Source of the DNA: Sulfuricurvum sp.
GTDB taxonomy: Bacteria > Campylobacterota > Campylobacteria > Campylobacterales > Sulfurimonadaceae
NCBI GenBank assembly: GCA_024762585.1
Contig: JANTHE010000005.1
Span: 1-39,704, forward strand
Reading direction: 5' to 3'
Length of the DNA: 39,704 nucleotides
Below are positions 16,807 through 27,329 of the stretch, one piece after another. Both the position numbers and the translations under genes were made by a program. The number at the start of each line of letters is the position of its first letter. Position 1 is the stretch's first letter. The notes under the pieces are model-generated. The model had not been told where the DNA came from. It made no database searches and was given only the letters and a program-made list of their open reading frames with translations.

Positions 16807-17181
16807 ATGCCTACAATCAATCAATTGATTCGTAAAGAGCGCAAGCAAGTGACCAAGAAATCAAAATCACCTGCACTGGTCAACTGCCCGCAGCGCCGCG
16901 GTGTCTGTACGCGTGTCTATACGACGACACCGAAGAAACCGAACTCCGCGCTTCGTAAAGTTGCCAAAGTTCGCCTGACTTCCGGTTTTGAAGTCATCTC
17001 TTATATCGGTGGTGAGGGTCATAACCTTCAAGAACACTCCATCGTACTCGTACGCGGCGGTCGTGTCAAAGACCTTCCGGGTGTGAAGTATCACATCGTT
17101 CGCGGTGCACTCGATACTGCCGGTGTCGCCAACCGAACAGTGGCACGTTCTAAATACGGGACTAAAAAACCGAAGAAATAA
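16807..17181 (+). CDS. rpsL: 30S ribosomal protein S12
   Basis: A 124-residue protein. The decoding-centre motifs [13 protein letters not shown] and [13 protein letters not shown] are intact. The lysines equal to E. coli Lys42 and Lys87 are present, so no common streptomycin-resistance change is visible. The Asp of KDLPG is the site methylthiolated by RimO in other bacteria. GAAAGGATT precedes the ATG. Unusually for a core operon, it is set apart by two long, folded spacers (276 and 207 bases) that carry an inverted repeat. Confidence 0.99.
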   Translation: MPTINQLIRKERKQVTKKSKSPALVNCPQRRGVCTRVYTTTPKKPNSALRKVAKVRLTSGFEVISYIGGEGHNLQEHSIVLVRGGRVKDLPGVKYHIVRGALDTAGVANRTVARSKYGTKKPKK

Positions 17182-17203
17182 TACGCCGAACGAGCAGAAG
17201 CCC

Positions 17204-17243
17204 GTCCGGCTACGCTAACGCTGAGTTTGCCTCGGCGGCAGGC
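17204..17243 (-). repeat. Copy B of the inverted intergenic repeat flanking rpsL
   Basis: The reverse complement of these 40 bases matches 16722-16765 (36 of 40 identities, lacking the 4-base insertion). The sequence lies 23 bases after the rpsL stop, inside the 207-base rpsL-rpsG gap. The flanking bases can form an imperfect stem (GCCG 17184-17187 with CGGC 17207-17210). The rest of this gap holds a small CAAAGC/GCTTTG hairpin (17332-17348) and no gene I can support. Confidence 0.8.
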
Positions 17244-17370
17244 CCACGCGCAGTAAACCGCGCTTAGTCTGAATAGAGCGGCAGTCAAGCATTGAGTATT
17301 GGACCTTTTGGGTCTGAGAAGCAGTGTTAAACAAAGCGAAAAGCTTTGAGTAAATTTTGAAAAAAATTGA

Positions 17371-17856
<486 letters not shown>

Positions 17857-17867
17857 GACTACAGTAC

Positions 17868-17892
17868 GCCTGAGGGGCCAAGCGCTTCAGGC
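17868..17892 (+). terminator. Stem-loop after rpsG, possible weak terminator
   Basis: GCCTGA (17868-17873) pairs with TCAGGC (17887-17892), extended inward by a G-U and a G-C pair. It lies 11 bases after the rpsG stop. Only a short TTTT (17897-17900) follows, so it may only partly terminate. Confidence 0.45.
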
Positions 17893-17949
17893 CACGTTTT
17901 AGTAACCTTTGCGTTATCAAACATGTGTAGAATATTTAATTCTATATTG

Positions 17950-17992
17950 ACCTCTTTTCCCAATACCCCTTTGGGTGATTTGGAAAAGAGGT
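17950..17992 (+). promoter_or_regulatory. Strong stem-loop in the fusA leader
   Basis: An 11-bp perfect stem (17950-17960 with 17982-17992) continues after one mismatch with AAT/ATT, and after a bulged G with ACCC/GGGT, around a 4-base loop CTTT. It ends 31 bases before the fusA start. No T-run follows, so it does not look like a terminator. It may be a protein-binding or stability element of the fusA transcript. Confidence 0.65.
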
Positions 17993-18023
17993 TAATCTCG
18001 ATCAAATTAAGGTAAGTAACAAG

Positions 18024-20114
<2,091 letters not shown>

Positions 20115-20129
20115 GCTGTTGCCTCTTAT

Positions 20130-20145
20130 GGAGTCTACGGACTCC
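20130..20145. terminator. Stem-loop shared by convergent fusA and the DUF3108-like gene
   Basis: GGAGTC (20130-20135) pairs with GACTCC (20140-20145) around TACG, which here forms a tight tetraloop. The stop codon of the reverse gene lies inside the stem. It lies 15 bases after the fusA stop; the T-run is short, so strength is uncertain. Confidence 0.5.
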
Positions 20146-20887
20146 GTTTCAAATATTCTCGCTTTATTTCAAGATCTCCGAACAACAGTACATCTTTAAA
20201 GAGTGCGTTTTTCACGTACATCTCATCATCTGATTCAATAAAAAGTATCCCATCTTTGCTTTTGAAAATATCCTGATCAAGCTTGACTGCAAAACGGTTT
20301 TTTTTCTTTAATCTGGTTACGTGGACATCGCCATGTCGAGCTCCCACCGCTTTGAAGAAAATCGAATCACCGCCTTCAAGGTTTTTCAGGGGATGTTCAG
20401 AATTGAAATAGAGGGTTAGCAGGTCGTTTTCACAATAAAACGAGAGCAACCTCGTAGAGCGGTTCTTCTTGGTATATTTTTCGGTAACGAAATGCATGGT
20501 ATTCAGATCAAACCTCCGTGCAATTTTTTCATGCTTTATATGTTCTTTGAGTAGTATGCGCTTCTGTCTTCGATTGAAATAGTAGTGTTTGAGGTCTTCA
20601 TAATCATCTAATGTTTTATTCACGTCATATTGGACGGGAATCAGTGTTCCGTTACTGCTGATCACACCTTCACTGGTGTGATGTTCCCGGTGATGCCGTG
20701 CGATGAGGGCCGCCACCCCTTCAAGCTCGGCAGTCGCATGAATGCGATAATGGCGGTTGTTGGTTTCAAGCCGGAGGTGAGTCGTACCGATTCGGCCTAA
20801 AATCCAGTACGAAACACTGTACTTTACTTCGAATACGGCAGCATGCAGGCCTAGCGAGGCAAGCAGCAAAAGAAAGGGATATTTCAT
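20135..20887 (-). CDS. Secreted DUF3108-like protein
   Basis: A 250-residue protein with a signal peptide (residues 1-17, ending LGLHA). The mature part starts FEVKYSVSYWILGRIGTTHLRLE and is rich in beta strands, resembling the DUF3108 family of periplasmic proteins whose function is not established. It has many basic residues. It is the last gene of the reverse operon prfB-lipoprotein-bpt-this gene, and its ATG overlaps the bpt stop by 4 bases (20884-20887). Family assignment is by overall pattern and is moderately sure. Confidence 0.7.
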   Translation of the reverse strand: MKYPFLLLLASLGLHAAVFEVKYSVSYWILGRIGTTHLRLETNNRHYRIHATAELEGVAALIARHHREHHTSEGVISSNGTLIPVQYDVNKTLDDYEDLKHYYFNRRQKRILLKEHIKHEKIARRFDLNTMHFVTEKYTKKNRSTRLLSFYCENDLLTLYFNSEHPLKNLEGGDSIFFKAVGARHGDVHVTRLKKKNRFAVKLDQDIFKSKDGILFIESDDEMYVKNALFKDVLLFGDLEIKREYLKRSP

Positions 20888-21642
20888 GCCTCGGATGGGG
20901 TAGGTTTCAAATCAGTCCAGATGGCTGATTGTGTTTCATCGGGTCGTCCCGAAAGTTGCAGAAGCGGGGCATAATCACGTTTGTACTCCAGACTTTGGCA
21001 GCCTTGAACATAATAGCCGAGGTAGATCCACGGCAGATGCCGCTCCTGTGCCAGGATGATCTGGCGCAAAAGCGAGTATTTTCCCAAAGAGCGTCGTGCG
21101 TAGTCGGGGTCATAGTAAAAATAGATGGAAGAGATTCCGCTGGGCAAGATATCGATGAGATCGACACCGATAAGTTTCTTCTGCTCAAAATAGAGTACTT
21201 CATACCCAAAATCACTAAATCCCTGCACAAAAGAGCTGTAGTAGTTTCGCGGTGTTACCGGCTGCTCTTCCCAGCCGCGCTTGTGGTGCATATGGTGATG
21301 ATAGCGTCTAAAAAGTTCAAGGTGTTCCCGGGTCATGCTCGGGCGACGGATAATGACTTTAAGATCACTGTTTTTACGCAGAATCCGTTTTTCGGAGCGG
21401 CTGAAGCAGTAGTGGTTGATATCGATCTTGAGACTTTCACAGGCAGTACATTCTGCGCAGACGGGGCGAAAGAACATGGTACCAAAACGCCGCCATCCTC
21501 TTGTGATGAGTTGATCACAGTACTCAGCCGAGCAGTCGGAAATAACTTTATAATGCGTTGTTTGTGCCCTGTCGGGAAGATAGGCACATTTTTCTTCAAG
21601 CGCGCACTCTTTGAGTAATCGATTGCTCTGGTATGATTTCAT
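20884..21642 (-). CDS. bpt: Aspartate/glutamate leucyltransferase (bacterial ATE2 type)
   Basis: A 252-residue aminoacyl-tRNA-protein transferase. The N-terminal ATE domain shows KCAYLPDR with Cys19 and the cluster Cys62, Cys65, Cys68 (VCAECTACESLKI). The C-terminal GNAT-like domain shows SIYFYYDPDYARRSLGKYS and YLGYYVQGCQSLEYKRDYAP. Bpt enzymes move leucine from Leu-tRNA to proteins that start with Asp or Glu, marking them for ClpS/ClpAP. The ATG start overlaps the upstream lipoprotein stop by 4 bases, and the stop overlaps the next start by 4 bases, so all three are probably translated as a coupled set. Confidence 0.93.
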   Translation of the reverse strand: MKSYQSNRLLKECALEEKCAYLPDRAQTTHYKVISDCSAEYCDQLITRGWRRFGTMFFRPVCAECTACESLKIDINHYCFSRSEKRILRKNSDLKVIIRRPSMTREHLELFRRYHHHMHHKRGWEEQPVTPRNYYSSFVQGFSDFGYEVLYFEQKKLIGVDLIDILPSGISSIYFYYDPDYARRSLGKYSLLRQIILAQERHLPWIYLGYYVQGCQSLEYKRDYAPLLQLSGRPDETQSAIWTDLKPTPSEA

Positions 21643-22238
21643 TTTTTATGCTCTATCAGCTTTGTGGTCGTCTGTTCCAGCGCTTCGATCAGGCGGGTTT
21701 CCTGTTCAGGCGAGAGTTTGCCTGACGTGATGGAATCGAGCATCTTTTCGGCCATTTTCATCTTCATCTCCTGCTCTTGCAGGCGCAGCTTGGTCATGAG
21801 CTCGTCTTCATGCTTTTTCAGACGCTCTTTTCGGTTTTTCCCGGTGTAGTAGAACAAGAATATGAACAGCAGCCCCAATGCGCCGCCGATGAGCCAGAGC
21901 ACGTTTATGCCGTACTCGTGCTCTTTTTCTATGGCGTTTTTTTTGACAGCCGCCTCCTCGATGGCTACCTCTTTGTTGATGCCTGCTTTGGCTACGTCGG
22001 TTGAGGAGATCAGTTTCTGAACTTCAATGTCACGCTCTTTGTTGATCAGAGCGATCTCTTTTTGGGCTTCCGCCTCGATTTTTGCGGTTTCGATTTTTTC
22101 TGAATGCTGTTTGATCTGCGCAGCATAGGGAGTGGTAGATTTTTGGCCCATCAGGTAGGGCTGCTTTTGTGAAGTGTTGTCACCACATCCGGTCAGCAGC
22201 AGCAAGGCGGTGATTGCGCCGGAGAGCACCTTTTTCAC
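21639..22238 (-). CDS. Lipoprotein-like coiled-coil membrane protein of unknown function
   Basis: A 199-residue protein starting with GTG at 22238, 6 bases after AGGAG. The N-terminus is a clear lipoprotein signal with the lipobox LLTGC (Cys18). Residues ~43-105 are Lys/Glu/Ala-rich and likely coiled coil. A second hydrophobic segment at 111-132 looks like a membrane span, followed by a charged helix (134-170) rich in Lys, Glu and Met. If both signals are used, the lipid anchor is periplasmic and the C-terminus cytoplasmic. It sits 2 bases after prfB and overlaps bpt by 4. I do not recognise a named family. Confidence 0.8.
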   Translation of the reverse strand: MKKVLSGAITALLLLTGCGDNTSQKQPYLMGQKSTTPYAAQIKQHSEKIETAKIEAEAQKEIALINKERDIEVQKLISSTDVAKAGINKEVAIEEAAVKKNAIEKEHEYGINVLWLIGGALGLLFIFLFYYTGKNRKERLKKHEDELMTKLRLQEQEMKMKMAEKMLDSITSGKLSPEQETRLIEALEQTTTKLIEHKK

Positions 22239-22240
22239 AT

Positions 22241-23338
22241 CTAACTCCTGCTTTGTGCAATCAGTACCCCTTCGAGCATCTTGTCGATGTCACCGTCGAG
22301 AATACCGCTGACGTTGGAGTACGCTTCACCCGATCGGGTGTCTTTGACCTGCTGGTAGGGCTGCATGACGTAGGAGCGGATCTGATGCCCCCAGCCGATC
22401 TCGCTCTTTTCAATCCCTGCCTCTTCGGCCTTTTTCTGTTCAAGTTCAAATTCATAGAGGCGGGACTTGAGCATTTTCATCGCCGTTGCCTTGTTCTTGT
22501 GCTGGCTCCGGTCGTTTTGGCACTGCACGACGATGCCGGTAGGTTCATGGGTAATTCGGATGGCCGATTCGGTCTTGTTGACATGCTGCCCCCCCGCACC
22601 TGAGGCACGGTAAGTGTCGATGCGGATATCTTTATCTTCGATAACGATGTCAATATCGTCATCGATCTCGGGAGAGACCATGACGGAGGTAAAGGAGGTG
22701 TGTCGCTTGGCATTGGAGTCAAAGGGGCTGATGCGCACCAGGCGGTGGATACCGTTTTCTACCTTGAGGTAGCCGTAGGCATTTTCGCCCTTTATGATGA
22801 TGGAAGCATCCTTGATGCCCGCTTCTTCACCGCTTTGATAATCGAGTGTTTCAACGCCAAATCCGCGCCGTTCGGCCCAGCGGGAGTACATCCTCAGCAG
22901 CATTGAGGCCCAGTCCTGAGATTCAGTACCGCCGGCACCGGGATGGATAGAAACAATGGCGTTGTTGCTGTCGTTGGGGCCGCTTAGCAGCACCTCGATC
23001 TCCATTTTACGCACATGCTCTTCGAGGGAAGGGGCTTCTTCGAAGAGGGTCTGGATCGTCTCGTCGTCGCTCTCCTCTTTGGCCATTTCGTACAGGTCGG
23101 CACTGTCCTCGAGTGCGCCGGACGCCTCTTCGTATTTGGCCAGTTTGCGTTCGAGCTGGGTTTTCTCTTTTTGCACCACGGCCGCTTTGGCGGCATCGTT
23201 CCAGAAGTCCTGCGAGTTTTCAAGGGCTTCGATCTCTCCGAGGCGCTGTTTTATGAGCTCGGGCTGCACGACGCCGCCGATGTTTTCCATCTTCGTTTTC
23301 AGGGTCTTGAGCAGCTCGCCGTATTCATAATGGTCCAA
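22241..23338 (-). CDS. prfB: Peptide chain release factor 2
   Basis: A 365-residue class I release factor for UGA and UAA. The stop-codon recognition motif SPF is at residues 204-206 and the catalytic GGQ at 249-251 ([12 protein letters not shown]). HPGAGGTES is at 132-140. The frame is continuous from ATG 23338. The programmed +1 frameshift with an internal TGA near codon 26, which controls prfB in E. coli and many bacteria, is absent. It is the first gene of the reverse operon and diverges from panC across a 61-base gap. Confidence 0.98.
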   Translation of the reverse strand: MDHYEYGELLKTLKTKMENIGGVVQPELIKQRLGEIEALENSQDFWNDAAKAAVVQKEKTQLERKLAKYEEASGALEDSADLYEMAKEESDDETIQTLFEEAPSLEEHVRKMEIEVLLSGPNDSNNAIVSIHPGAGGTESQDWASMLLRMYSRWAERRGFGVETLDYQSGEEAGIKDASIIIKGENAYGYLKVENGIHRLVRISPFDSNAKRHTSFTSVMVSPEIDDDIDIVIEDKDIRIDTYRASGAGGQHVNKTESAIRITHEPTGIVVQCQNDRSQHKNKATAMKMLKSRLYEFELEQKKAEEAGIEKSEIGWGHQIRSYVMQPYQQVKDTRSGEAYSNVSGILDGDIDKMLEGVLIAQSRS

Positions 23339-23364
23339 AAATTTCTCCGTAATATTTCTGTGAG

Positions 23365-23380
23365 TATAATGCCGATTATA
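23365..23380. promoter_or_regulatory. Facing -10 boxes between prfB and panC
   Basis: TATAAT at 23365-23370 reads towards panC (ATG 23400). ATTATA at 23375-23380 reads as TATAAT towards prfB (ATG 23338). The two perfect -10 hexamers form an inverted repeat with a 4-base gap, each 30-37 bases from its gene. The promoters would point at each other and overlap. No consensus -35 is visible for either. Confidence 0.6.
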
Positions 23381-23399
23381 TTCAAACGAGGCTTAAAAC

Positions 23400-24221
23400 A
23401 TGGAGATTCTGAAGACCCCGGCAGCGCTGAAAGCCGCTCTTGAAATTTTCAAAGGAAGCGTAGGCTTTGTTCCGACCATGGGGGCGCTGCATATCGGGCA
23501 CAAGGCGTTGATAGAGACGGCACGCAGTGCTAATGATGCTGTCGTCGTTTCCATATTCGTCAATCCTACACAGTTCCTGGAAGGGGAAGATCTCAATGCC
23601 TATCCCCGCCGAAAAGAGGCCGATGAAAAGATCTGCGAACTGGCCGGGGTCGATTACCTTTTCTACCCGGATGTCGCAGATATGTATGGTAGGGACGAGG
23701 TAAGTCTGTCCGCTCCGGATGTACGCGGTTACATCCTCGAAGGCACCTCGCGCCCTGGCCATTTCAGCGGAGTGCTGACCGTCGTCAACAAGCTGCTCAA
23801 TATCGTCAACCCCGACCGTGCCTATTTCGGCAAAAAAGACGCCCAGCAGCTGATGCTGATTGAGACGATGGTGTCTAACCTCTTCATGAACGTCGAGATC
23901 GTGCCGTGCGAAACGGTACGCGACGACGACGGACTGGCGCTCAGTTCGCGCAATGTCTACCTGAGCGCACAGGAGCGTTCCGAAGCGCTAAAGATTCCCC
24001 GGGCGCTCAAACGGGCTACCAAGCTGGTAATGCAGGGCGAACTGGAGACGGGGCGGTTGCAAACGGAGATGCTGGCCGTACTCGAACCGCTCGAGGTAGA
24101 GTACGCCGTCATTGTGAACCGTGCATTCGCACCAGTGGAATACGTAGAGATCGGGCATACCATCATCCTCGTTGAAGCGGTTGTAGGCACAACCCGGTTG
24201 CTGGACAATATCTGGATCTAG
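23400..24221 (+). CDS. panC: Pantothenate synthetase
   Basis: A 273-residue enzyme that joins pantoate and beta-alanine using ATP, a step towards coenzyme A. The nucleotide-binding motif PTMGALHIGHKALI is near residues 25-38. VSIFVNPTQF, YFGKKDAQQL and DGLALSSRNVYLS are all conserved substrate and ATP contacts. The ATG follows ACGAGGC. It stands alone on this strand; panB and panD are not in the window. Length and motifs are normal, so it should be active. Confidence 0.97.
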   Translation: MEILKTPAALKAALEIFKGSVGFVPTMGALHIGHKALIETARSANDAVVVSIFVNPTQFLEGEDLNAYPRRKEADEKICELAGVDYLFYPDVADMYGRDEVSLSAPDVRGYILEGTSRPGHFSGVLTVVNKLLNIVNPDRAYFGKKDAQQLMLIETMVSNLFMNVEIVPCETVRDDDGLALSSRNVYLSAQERSEALKIPRALKRATKLVMQGELETGRLQTEMLAVLEPLEVEYAVIVNRAFAPVEYVEIGHTIILVEAVVGTTRLLDNIWI

Positions 24222-24225
24222 GAGT

Positions 24226-24255
24226 CTGTCGGGTTTATCGGATCGAAACTGACAG
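24226..24255. other. Stem-loop between convergent panC and the small acidic gene
   Basis: CTGTC (24226-24230) pairs with GACAG (24251-24255), and after a small internal loop GTTT (24233-24236) pairs with AAAC (24246-24249). It lies just after the panC stop. There is no T-run on either side, so its role as terminator is doubtful. Confidence 0.35.
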
Positions 24256-24266
24256 CTTCCGGGCGC

Positions 24267-24593
24267 TTACAGCCTGGTCAGCAAAACGATGACAAAAGGT
24301 ACAGGGGCTTTGGGGGCTTTTGCCGCTTCGAAGACGCCGCAAAACGCTTTGGCGAGATTGTAAATCTGTTCCAGGGTGTACTCGTGATCGTAGTTTTCGT
24401 CAAGCACCTCTTTGGTCTTGTCGACAATGATACCGATTTCGTCGCAGTCAATGTCATGCGAATGAATCTCCTTGTCCCATTTGCATGCATGCGGAAAAGA
24501 GTGAAAATAGGTTTCGATCTCTTCTTCGCTCAGATCTTCAAGCAGTTTATATTTTCTAATAAAATCGAGTACGTCATCAAATTTACAGGTCAT
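24267..24593 (-). CDS. Small acidic protein of unknown function
   Basis: A 108-residue protein starting at ATG 24593, 5 bases after AAAGGAC; the frame runs further upstream but without a better start. It is rich in Asp and Glu with a few His and Cys (FPHACKWDKEIHSHDIDCDE) that could bind a metal. It has no signal peptide; the C-terminus PVPFVIVLLTRL is hydrophobic but short. It follows ftsI on the same strand after 42 bases and probably shares its transcript. I do not recognise the family. It looks like a real gene because of the ribosome-binding site and the normal amino-acid mix. Confidence 0.65.
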   Translation of the reverse strand: MTCKFDDVLDFIRKYKLLEDLSEEEIETYFHSFPHACKWDKEIHSHDIDCDEIGIIVDKTKEVLDENYDHEYTLEQIYNLAKAFCGVFEAAKAPKAPVPFVIVLLTRL

Positions 24594-24635
24594 CCGGGGT
24601 CCTTTGCAGTCTTGATAGCATGCAGTATGCAAAAA

Positions 24636-26411
24636 CTATTCACTCTTGGGAATGGAAGGTACGAGGTATCCCTCCCGGACCATCATGTCGATGATTTTCT
24701 TATAGACCGCAACGGCGGTTAAAGAGGCGAAGTGGTATTTTTTTGGTTTGATAACCGTCACACCGATGGTGTAATGATGCCCTTCGTAATCGTTGGCAAA
24801 GCCGAGGAAAGAGGTATTGTACTTGTTGACATAGCGACCGCCTTCTGCAATGTGTGCCGTGCCGGTTTTACCGCCAATCTCGAGCCCGGGGGTGATGGTA
24901 CCGACACCGGTGCCCTCCTGCACCGTTTTGATAAGGATCTTTTTCATCCGCTCAGCCGTGCCGGGCGAGAGTACTTGCCATCCCTCTTCGCGTTCGGGAG
25001 TGATGCTTTCGCCCGTATCCGGATCGATCAGGCGCTTGACGGCAGTAGGCGTTACGGTTTTTCCGGCATTGTTGAAGACGTTGTAGGCCTTGATCAATTG
25101 CATCAGGTTTACTCGCAGACCATAACCGTATGCGGCCGTTGCTTTGTAAATTTCAGCGTTCAGTTGTCGTACGCTGGGCATCGTCCCGCGTTTTTCATAG
25201 GGCAGCTCCATTCCTGTAGGAAGGGTCAACCCAAAGTTTTTAAGCCCTTCGACAAATTCAGCGCCATCGAGTTTCTGTGCAAGTTGCGCGATTCCAATAT
25301 TCGAGGAGTGGACGATGACGTTTTCTGCGCTCAGCCAGTCATATTTGTGTTCGTCGGTAATGACTTTTCGTCCCATTTTGAAACGGCCGCCATGGCCGTT
25401 GACAATATCGTATGGATTGACCTTGCCATGCTCTAGTAAAATGGAAAAGACAAGGGGTTTGATCACCGAACCCGGTTCAAAACTGTACTCCAGTACACCG
25501 GTATTGAGGGCGCTATAGTCTTTCTTGCGGATATGCGTCGGCAAGAAGCGATTGGAACTTGCGAGCGAGAGCAGCTCGCCGCTGCGGCTGTGCATTATGA
25601 CGGCCATGATCTCATCGGCACGCAGGTAACGCTTCATGGTATCGATGATTTTTTCGGTACGGATCTGCAGGCTTACCGGGATGGTAAGCTGCAGGTCTAA
25701 TCCGTTTTTCGGTGGGATAAATCGGCTGAGTTTGGTCAGCCGCTTATAGTTGTTGGCATCGCGCGGTGCGTAGGCATACCCGTTGCGGCGTGCCTGCAGG
25801 TCATCATCGAACTGTTTTTCCAGTCCTTTTATTCCTTTGTTCCGGGTGTAGCCTTCGTCCTCGAATTTGCGGGGGTAGCCGATGAGCGGTGTCAGCAGGT
25901 TGCCATAAGGGTAGATACGGGCTTCACCACTCTCGACCACGCTGAGTCCTTGCAGCGTGGTGCGTCCTGAAGGCAGCTCGAACTCCACAAAAACGCCCAG
26001 TCTTCGCAGTTCGAATGCGAGGCTTTTTAGGTACTGGGCCCGCTTGGGAGAAATTTTGTAGCTGAGTACAACACTCCCGCGCCGCTTTTTAAGTCTTTTG
26101 CGAATGGTGGCGGTATCGATACCGCTGTAAATGGAGAAGAGCTGGATAAAGAGCTCCTTTTTCCCCGGATCGATATTGCGGGTATCGACGGTTGCTTTGT
26201 ACAGCTTGCGGGTCGTCGCGATATGAAATCCGTCGGCACTGAGGATATTGCCGCGCATCGCCTTGGTCGTACTGGAGGTGAACTGCCGGGGTGTTTGCCG
26301 TTTACCAAGCCCTTTGCTCGCCATGACGATGGCAAACACTATAAAGGCAAAGGCGATCAGCAAAAAAAGAATGACGATTTTTTTGGATTTGTTTCTTGCG
26401 GGGTTTTCCAT
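24636..26411 (-). CDS. ftsI: Septal peptidoglycan transpeptidase FtsI (PBP2/3 class B)
   Basis: A 591-residue class B penicillin-binding protein that cross-links septal peptidoglycan with FtsW. Residues 1-11 are cytoplasmic, 12-31 form a membrane anchor, and ~40-240 the pedestal domain with MRGNILSADG. The transpeptidase has all three active-site motifs: SVIK with catalytic Ser315, SSN at 369-371 and KTG at 515-517. The usual EPGSTFKP is EPGSVIKP here. It diverges from a secreted-protein gene at 26468. ftsW, its partner, lies 0.9 kb away on the other strand. The flagellar genes that precede ftsI in Campylobacter jejuni are not present. Confidence 0.95.
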   Translation of the reverse strand: MENPARNKSKKIVILFLLIAFAFIVFAIVMASKGLGKRQTPRQFTSSTTKAMRGNILSADGFHIATTRKLYKATVDTRNIDPGKKELFIQLFSIYSGIDTATIRKRLKKRRGSVVLSYKISPKRAQYLKSLAFELRRLGVFVEFELPSGRTTLQGLSVVESGEARIYPYGNLLTPLIGYPRKFEDEGYTRNKGIKGLEKQFDDDLQARRNGYAYAPRDANNYKRLTKLSRFIPPKNGLDLQLTIPVSLQIRTEKIIDTMKRYLRADEIMAVIMHSRSGELLSLASSNRFLPTHIRKKDYSALNTGVLEYSFEPGSVIKPLVFSILLEHGKVNPYDIVNGHGGRFKMGRKVITDEHKYDWLSAENVIVHSSNIGIAQLAQKLDGAEFVEGLKNFGLTLPTGMELPYEKRGTMPSVRQLNAEIYKATAAYGYGLRVNLMQLIKAYNVFNNAGKTVTPTAVKRLIDPDTGESITPEREEGWQVLSPGTAERMKKILIKTVQEGTGVGTITPGLEIGGKTGTAHIAEGGRYVNKYNTSFLGFANDYEGHHYTIGVTVIKPKKYHFASLTAVAVYKKIIDMMVREGYLVPSIPKSE

Positions 26412-26467
26412 GACGTGCGACTATAGCGTTTTGCGCTTGAAAGGCGGGTTAGTGTATAGTTGAGCCT

Positions 26468-27307
26468 ATGAATGCCCGCATCTATATCGTTACTTTAATG
26501 TTGCTGTGTGGAGTTTTGCAGGCCGATGCACTGCGGATCGGCGAGATCTATAGCGGGCCGAAGAAACTCAGCGCCCCCAACCTGGGTGCATCGTTGATGC
26601 TGCCCGCAGGCTGGGAGGCGCAGCTGCAGGGTCCGAAAGGGCCGCTGGTGCTGCAATCACGCGATGAGGAGAGCCGTATTATGGTCGAGGCCAACGTCAG
26701 TGTCACCGGCAACCCGGCTTTTTTACTGGGTGAAAAACAGGAGTATTACGGGTTGGAGCTATTCTCTGTAACACAGATCAAGCGGATGCGGCCCTCTTTG
26801 ATGTACCGCTTGTACCGTGTGGAAGGATCAAAAACGTTCTCACAGGCGCTGGTCTATCTGATTGTCGGCTCGCAGGGCAGGGCGGTGTTGCTATACGGTT
26901 TTCTTGCTCCCGAGCACTATGCAACGATGCGTCAGACCATCATATCGCTCGCAGATTCTTTGAGTTTTACCAGTATGCGCACTTTGCCAAAGCATATGAC
27001 AAACCGCCATATGCAGATTGCCGGCGGGCACTATGTCTTTTACGAGCGGCGCGGTTCGTTTAGCGAAAAGCGTGAAGTGTGGCTCTGCCGCGACGGGTCG
27101 GCCATGCTCAAAGGAACCTATGCGGTCGCCAATGAAACCACCCGGACCACGATTGCCAGAAGGGGAAGCTGGCGGCTCGACAGTGAGCGGCTGATCCTGA
27201 GATTGGGGGGTGGGCTTCAGGAGGATTACAAGATTACACAGGAGCATAATACCCTGTACTTTGACAAGGCACAGACTTTCCGTCTTCCGAATCATTATTG
27301 TGAATAG
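26468..27307 (+). CDS. Secreted protein of unknown function
   Basis: A 279-residue protein with a signal peptide (about residues 1-19, MNARIYIVTLMLLCGVLQAD). The mature part has two parts: a beta-rich region to ~residue 170, and a C-terminal region with WLCRDGSAMLKGTYA and RRGSWRLDSERLILRLGGG, a pattern seen in small barrel-like secreted domains. The TATAGT at 26455-26460 is only 7 bases before the ATG, so the transcript may be almost leaderless. It lies between ftsI and ftsW and may share transcription with ftsW 52 bases downstream. I cannot name a family. Confidence 0.75.
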   Translation: MNARIYIVTLMLLCGVLQADALRIGEIYSGPKKLSAPNLGASLMLPAGWEAQLQGPKGPLVLQSRDEESRIMVEANVSVTGNPAFLLGEKQEYYGLELFSVTQIKRMRPSLMYRLYRVEGSKTFSQALVYLIVGSQGRAVLLYGFLAPEHYATMRQTIISLADSLSFTSMRTLPKHMTNRHMQIAGGHYVFYERRGSFSEKREVWLCRDGSAMLKGTYAVANETTRTTIARRGSWRLDSERLILRLGGGLQEDYKITQEHNTLYFDKAQTFRLPNHYCE

Positions 27308-27329
27308 GTGGACGTAAGCGCGCAGGCGC

